Assembly: GCA_958510875.1 (NCBI GenBank)
Contig: OY294067.1
Span: 280,941,242 to 281,005,241 of the forward strand
Direction of reading: 5' to 3'
Source: Endomychus coccineus
Taxonomy: Eukaryota > Arthropoda > Insecta > Coleoptera > Endomychidae
DNA: 64,000 nt
This document shows positions 59,108 to 64,000 of this stretch, piece after piece. The notes below the pieces were generated by a model. It was not told the DNA's origin. It did no database searches and was given only the letters and a program-made list of their open reading frames with translations. The translations under genes were made by a program, and so were the position numbers. Numbering within the stretch: the stretch's first letter is position 1; each line of letters opens with the position of its first letter.

Positions 59108-59438
59108 CTATCATGATACAACTATGAATCATGCTAAATACTAGTCATTGAGTGGATTGTTTGAAGACCAGTTAGATATTGGTTTAATAATTTACAGAAG
59201 CACTATTTTGGTAAATTATGGTATTATCATTCGTTTATTATATGATAATATCTATCTATCAATCATTTCCTTATCTGTTTATCATATATAATGAAATTTA
59301 AAGAATAACAAGTTAAACAACAACAAAATAAAGGTTAAGGAGTTTTTTCATATGTCCTGCCATAAATCAAAATTAAGAAAAATTGATTTTTTCTTAATAA
59401 TTTTTTCTAAGCTCTTATTTTAAACTTAAAGTTATGTA
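59108..59438. repeat. Local duplication, copy 2
   Basis: The second copy of the 58400-58740 repeat. The preceding 58930-59160 also matches 63400-63625 (TTACATCAAGAA, TTATCATTTGTTTATTAT, CATTGAGT), so parts of this unit occur at least three times in the intron. It ends at the insertion point of the MITE at 59439. Confidence 0.8.
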
Positions 59439-59693
59439 CAGAATGTTCCAAGGAATAACCCCCCCTTATTTTATTAAGTTTTGGTATTTTTCAATAAAAA
59501 AAATATTTCTTGGATAATTTATTCTAAATTTTTCGAATCTGGAGCCATAAAAACAATTAATTATGAAACAGAAAAGTTACCGATTTAACCACTTAGTTGC
59601 AGATTCGAAAAATGTGATAAAAATTATCCAAGAAACTTCTATCTCCTTGACCCCTAAATTTAACAAATAAGAATTGTTCCTTGGAACACCCTG
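59439..59693. mobile_element. 255-bp MITE with CAGGGTGTTCC ends
   Basis: Ends CAGAATGTTCCAAGGAA and the complement of CAGGGTGTTCCAAGGAAC are flanked by TA on both sides. The inner part also folds back (TTTCTTGGATAATT..TTCGAATCTG with its complement). It is a typical TA-inserting MITE with no ORF. Confidence 0.8.
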
Positions 59694-59695
59694 TA

Positions 59696-60490
59696 CAAAA
59701 AGTGGTCGGTCTCAAAGTGTCTGGTTTCACCTGAATCGCCATTCGTCTTCTTCGTTTCGTACATTGAAGACTCGATGACAAATTCGCTAGTTCAATTTCG
59801 TATTTGAGATTCCCGAACAGAGCGTTAGCCACAGCACAGGAAATTCCCAGCAGTGGACCGTTTTGTTCAAAGGGTACAAAAACAAAAGACTTGAAATTGT
59901 TGATCATTTAATTATTACTAACTAACGTAAGATCCCGAAAAAAGCTTCTGTAATGCTCAAACACTACCTATCATTAAAATGAACTGCCTCTAATCAGATT
60001 CTATTTATTTCCAATTAAATGTTTCGTTAATCTCAACGTGTTGTCAATACACTGGAAGAGTTCAGAACTATGGGTACACTATAACACTAAAAAGTACGGA
60101 ATAATCAACTTTATCTACTAAAAATACTATTAAAGTACTAAAAACCTATGTATACTCTGTTAATGGCTACTTGGTAGCTGAAAGATCCTTAGTACTTTAA
60201 TAGTATTGTTAGTGAATTAGGATGATACTCCGTACTTATTAGTCTCAATCTGTTTCACTTCTTTGAAATATAATTAATTGTCAAGAATTTCTAACCCCTC
60301 TTTAGCCCTTGCAACTGGTTGGATTTTGCTAATGAGCCCGATCTGCCTTTTCGGCTATTCTAAAATGAATTCGAAGCCCTATATCATAGCACAAGGTTCA
60401 TGATACAATGAAATTATGGCTCTTGCTAACTTGAGTTCATAATGTAATTTTCTTTCCGTTTATGTAACGTAGGTACAATGTATAACATAT
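59696..60490. other. Intronic DNA, nothing recognised
   Basis: A minus-strand frame from 59907 reads NGPLLGISCAVANALFGNLK and looks coding-like for about 60 codons, but it ends inside the MITE at 59439-59693 and no family was recognised. Confidence 0.3.
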
Positions 60491-60491
60491 A

Positions 60492-61381
60492 CAGGATGTT
60501 TGTAAACTACTTGTGCAAACTTTAAAGAATGAATTTTTGACTAATTTTAAGATAAAAACTTCATATGAACATGGGTCCGCAACGACTTGGGTCTTTTTGA
60601 TTATATGTAATTTTTGACTAAACAGACTTATTCTACATTTAATTTTACATACGAAAGGTACTCTTAGTATTTGTCGCTAAAAGCAGCCGTTTTGAAAAAC
60701 AAAACGAGTTTAAAATTAAACCTGCGTTGGAATTTTGTGAGTTGAATTTGTGATAAAATGTGTCTTTTTTGATTGTATTGTGATGTGACTAACTTAGATC
60801 ATTTACAAGACTAATACTAAACTACTTCTGTAAATAAGTACAATAATTGCTGAAAATGACCACCACCTACTGCAATTCATGCATCAATTCGCCTTAACAT
60901 CGATTGACGAACTCTTTCGAATATACCTTATGTCTAATTAATGATGGCACAGACTTCAAATATCATGTATCTTAGATCTTGTTCATATTGGACTGGCATT
61001 TTTTTAACTAGTGATGTCAAAGTATTCAAATCAGGTGATCTGGGAGGCCAGGCTTGCGGCCCCGCTCTTCCTATCCAACTAAAGTTCAGTCCTAAATGAA
61101 CAAGATCTAAGAAACAGGCTATTTTAATCGTGTGCCATCATTAATTAGACGTAAGGTATATTCGAAAGAGTTCGTCAATCGATGTTAAGGCGAATTGATG
61201 CATGCGTTGTAGTAGGCGGTGGTCATTTTCAGCAATTATTGTAAATATTATTAACTTATTTGTAGAAGTAGTTTCTCAAGAACCAAGCCGTTGCGGACCA
61301 ATGTTCATATGAACTTTTTATCCTAAAATTAGTCAAAGAATCACCCTTTGAAATTTGTGCAAGTACTTTATAAACATCCTG
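60492..61381. mobile_element. Palindromic transposon remnant with transposase ends in both arms
   Basis: Ends CAGGATGTTTGTAAACTA and the complement of CAGGATGTTTATAAAGTA are flanked by TA. The arms (60492 to about 60965 and 61095 to 61381) are inverted copies. Both encode, outward, a transposase C-terminus (ERVRQSMLRRIDA, VGGGHFQQLL). The unpaired centre, minus strand 61085-60985, reads WIGRAGPQAWPPRSPDLNTL, the block of the last catalytic acidic residue. It is an inverted duplication of the 3' end of a DUF4817-associated DDE element. Confidence 0.8.
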
Positions 61382-62148
61382 TATATTATTAATAATATTC
61401 GAATTAACGGATGTACATTAAATTTGTACTCCTTTACTTATTCAGATGAATGAAAGAATTCCAAGTAATCTTTTGAAAAGTTCCTATTGTTTCGATTTTT
61501 CAATTAGTGATGCGCCTAATGACGTAACATTCTAAAACTACCATAACATGATTATTTAGCTCAGTTAGTTGTGTGGATCGAAATTATGCAATGAACTTAT
61601 ATTGGTGTACGCTGCTTGGGAGTGTACTATCAATAACTCAACTTAGTAATACGATAAATTTAGAAAAATGCTTGGTTTGAAGGACTGCTATTAATAACGA
61701 TTCTGTTTCCTAATTTATAATATTCTCAAGGGGCCGTTTGATCAGGTACATTTAATAGAAATTAATTTCACGTAACAACGAGAAATAAGGACTTATCAAA
61801 CCATCCAGGAAAAAGGAATTTTAAATCTATTGATTATTGGAATCAATTTCCAACCGGACGAATGTAAATCGTCATGAGTTATGTGATAACATAGATATAG
61901 TTCCTTTTAGTGTATCGCTCTAGAATTATTTCAAATCATGTAAATAATAGTCCGAGCGGGTTAAAAAAATATGGCTTTTGAAGCCGACCAAAAAACAGAA
62001 TACGTCATTGCTTTTAGACATTTATATTACCAGGCCATGGGCAAGGGAAATAATTTAAAGATATATTAAAGTGAGAATTATTTACGTGATGGGTTTCATA
62101 TTTATGTTTTCTATATTAATAAAGTAAAATTAATAGTATTTTAAGACT

Positions 62149-62192
62149 AATTCTCCTGAAAAAAATACGGCTGAAATTTTTATTCCAGCATA
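62149..62192. repeat. Left flank of mariner insertion, duplicated at 63631
   Basis: GACTAATTCTCCTGAA..AAATACGG..GAAATT..TTATTCCA runs up to the TA before the mariner. The same text at 63631-63680 continues without a mariner, so the two are paralogous filled and empty sites. Confidence 0.85.
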
Positions 62193-63355
62193 CGAGGGCG
62201 ATGTGAAAAGTTCCAGAAAAATGAAACAAGAATTGATTTATTCTATTCCTCAACATAATCTCTTTTTAACTCGATACGCTTCGTCCAACGTTTTTCTAGT
62301 TTTTCAATCTCTTCAAAATAATACGATTTCCGTAATCCTTCAAAATAGGCGTTTGTTTCAGCGATGATCATTCATCGTTGAAGCAAAATCTATGTCCGCC
62401 GAGCAATTTCAGGTTTGGAAATAGATATTAATTGTAGGAGGCCAAATCTAGAATATAGTGGATGACGAATCAATTCGTAGCGCAATTCATGCATTTTTGC
62501 CATTGCGACTGCGGACCTGTGCGCCAGTGCGTTGTCCTGGTGGAAGAGCACTTTCTTATTTGCCAAATGCCCCTTACGTTTCAAATTGGCGTCGTATCGA
62601 TCCAACACCTCTACATAATATTCGCCGGTGATCGTTTTGCATTTTCAAGGTAATCGATATGGACGATATCGTGTGCATCTCAGAAAACTGTCGCCATGGC
62701 TTTATTGGCCGATAGACCCACTTTGGCCTTTTTCGGCTTCAATTCGCCAGGACAAGTTCAGTTTTTCGACACTGATCTCTGGTCTCTGGTGTGTTGTGAT
62801 GGATCCATGTTTCCTCCACGGCTACGAAACGGCGTAAAAAGTCCTTATCGTGCTTGAACATCGCCAAACACTCCTTTAAAGTTGTCACACGGTCGCGCTT
62901 GTTGTCAACAGAGAGCAAATGCGGCACCCAAATGGCAGATAGATAGCTTTCTCATATTCAAAAATGTATGCTAAATGTCAATTTGACGACCAGAACGTTC
63001 GGCGTCTTTTGTGTTCCTACTACCACAACGAAAATCAGTAAACCACTTGTGAATCGTTCCAATCGATAGTGAGGAGTCCCCATAATGTTTAACAAGCGAT
63101 GCTTTGGTTTGCGTGATGCTTTTTCCACACAAGAAATAATGTTTAATCAAGACGCGAAATTCATTTTTTTCCATGTTTACAAAAATCTTCAAGGTTGCTT
63201 GCTTTTGATGAGTGTCAAAACAGAGCTGAATGACATATCAGTTTGGGAAATTTTGATGTGTTCTAGTTAAAGAAGGTACATCACAAATGTCACATGGGAT
63301 TTTCGATTGTGGCGCCATCTGTTCTATTTTTCAGGGACTTTTCACATTGCCCTCG
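62193..63355 (-). mobile_element. Complete-ended mariner with dead, internally deleted transposase
   Basis: Both ends read CGAGGGC(G/A)ATGTGAAAAGT, with TA duplicated at 62191-62192 and 63356-63357. The 1163-bp length is about 100 bp short of a full mariner. The transposase, minus strand from ATG 63174, reads MEKNEFRVLIKHYFLCGK, FTDFRCGSRNTKDAERSGRQ. A deletion near 62965 removes the second DNA-binding helix region. Then come RKLSI, RVTTLKECLAMFK, RRFVAVEETWIHHNTPE, LFHQDNALAHRS and HPLYSRFGLL, with frameshifts. The first catalytic Asp (VDETW) is Glu and the third (SPDLAP) is lost. Confidence 0.9.
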
Positions 63356-63630
63356 TATTTATTTTATTTTACATTTACTAAAGACCGTTGTATTGGTAAT
63401 AATTCAACATTCAATTAACATTCTGATTACATCAAGAAAAAGACATTTATTCAGCCTAAAAATATATAACACAGCAAATCATAGGGAAATTTGTAAATAT
63501 ATAACATCAACTTTTAAATAATCTTACAATTAAACATTCAAATTTAATATTTTTATCATTTGTTTATTATAAGATATATCTATCATCATACAACTATGTA
63601 TCATGCTAACTACCGATCATTGAGTAGATT
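63356..63630. repeat. Third copy of the intronic repeat unit
   Basis: Text from 63400 to 63625 matches 58930-59160 (TTACATCAAGAA, AAATATATAACA, CAATTAAACATT, CATTTGTTTATTAT, CATTGAGTAGATTG). It is directly followed by the empty-site copy of the mariner flank. Confidence 0.75.
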
Positions 63631-63710
63631 GACTAATTCTCCTGAAGAAAATACGGTCGAAATTCTTATTCCAATATATTTATTTTAATTTACATTTACT
63701 AAAGAAGATT
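63631..63710. repeat. Empty-site paralog of the mariner insertion
   Basis: GACTAATTCTCCTGAAGAAA.., TTATTCCAATATATTTATTT and TTTACATTTACTAAAGA run uninterrupted here. At 62149-62192 plus 63356-63385 the same text is split by the mariner at TA. Confidence 0.9.
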
Positions 63711-64000
63711 GTGTATGAAAGTTTATTAAGAAGTTCCACAAACTTCATAAAAAGAATAAGAAATCAATATATTTAGAATTTTACTACTTTGATTCGTATT
63801 CAATCAAGCAATCAAAACGATGGCGGACAAGTTCAGAGCACTTATTCCTCTTGATAGGATCCATTGTGCGCCCCTTGATACGCGACTCAGTCCAGCAGGC
63901 CGAAGACTAGAATTCCGCATAGACTGATGTATCTTATGGCCTCACATGGCATGTATGCGCTGCTGAGGGGATGTAGCCTAAGAGAAACTAGTGCTGGACA
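63711..64000. other. Window end, nothing recognised
   Basis: The last 200 bases turn GC-richer and may belong to a further element, but there is no readable motif. Confidence 0.3.

Larger units (their letters stand above)
57466..64000 (+). other. First intron of the MYPT gene (to window end)
   Basis: No further MYPT exon was found, and the donor at 57466 is strong. This stretch is therefore taken as intron sequence carrying the MITEs, duplications and mariner listed below. 57480-58370 itself holds nothing recognised. Confidence 0.6.

Noticed and set aside
59593..59907. Exon of a host gene on the minus strand
   Set aside because: About a third of the frame lies inside the MITE at 59439-59693, and the rest has no recognised similarity or splice sites.
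57466..64000. Further MYPT ankyrin exons
   Set aside because: Plus-strand frames were read for the next repeat (expected to begin like ACIDDN..MVxFLVENGA) and none was found.

Overview
This is a stretch of AT-rich eukaryotic, almost certainly insect, genomic DNA. It holds two recognisable host genes in a sea of decayed transposable elements. The insect call rests on four things: a nine-exon gene matching the insect zinc-finger protein on ecdysone puffs (Pep), the first coding exon of a myosin phosphatase targeting subunit (Mbs/MYPT), a short (TTAGG)n tract of the insect telomere type, and a typical arthropod repeat load (mariner, Tc1, hAT, Penelope-like, LINE, Helitron/Helentron-type). Nothing in the sequence fixes the order or species.

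Layout. 0-14 kb is gene-free, with mariner remnants, a transposase fragment with an insect helix-turn-helix, and several Penelope-like (PLE) fragments. These include an inverted PLE dimer whose 3' end abuts (TTAGG)4. 14.5-17.0 kb and 22.8-25.7 kb hold two opposite-facing copies of a foldback-type element: long terminal inverted repeats (TIRs) made of tandem ~125-140 bp units around a shared core. That core carries a CCAAT box, a TATA box, an initiator, a ~475-nt non-coding leader and a splice donor. Between them lie a LINE fragment, a PLE tail, a transposase fragment, a 0.97-kb TIR element and a broken tyrosine-recombinase gene. 26-31.5 kb has a Tc1 element broken only by two TGA stops, a decayed hAT-type transposase and a LINE fragment. 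34-38.5 kb has a CXC-cysteine-domain fragment, unassigned ORFs and an endonuclease-domain fragment.

39.5-55.5 kb is Pep on the minus strand (nine coding exons, 652 codons plus stop). Its three long introns are packed with repeats. Intron 6 is a ~223-bp tandem array. Intron 4 holds a 4.6-kb TIR element coding for a CXC/GCDTTS-type protein, itself hit by two other foldbacks and a PLE scrap. Intron 2 holds a 5'-truncated LINE and a nested palindromic transposon. The other five introns are 53-374 nt and clean. 57.2-57.5 kb is Mbs exon 1 on the plus strand, head-to-head with Pep. The rest, to 64 kb, appears to be its first intron, filled with MITEs, a palindromic transposase element, a local duplication and a mariner whose empty-site paralog is also in the window.

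Function. Pep is a nuclear RNA-associated C2H2 protein and Mbs targets PP1 to myosin; nothing suggests they work together beyond a possible shared divergent promoter. The most novel material is the family of large TIR/foldback elements sharing a GGTCGCTGA..ACGA-type subterminal repeat, the conserved promoter-leader module in two of them, and the CXC/GCDTTS-coding TIR element. All homology statements are from reading the sequence; no database search was run.
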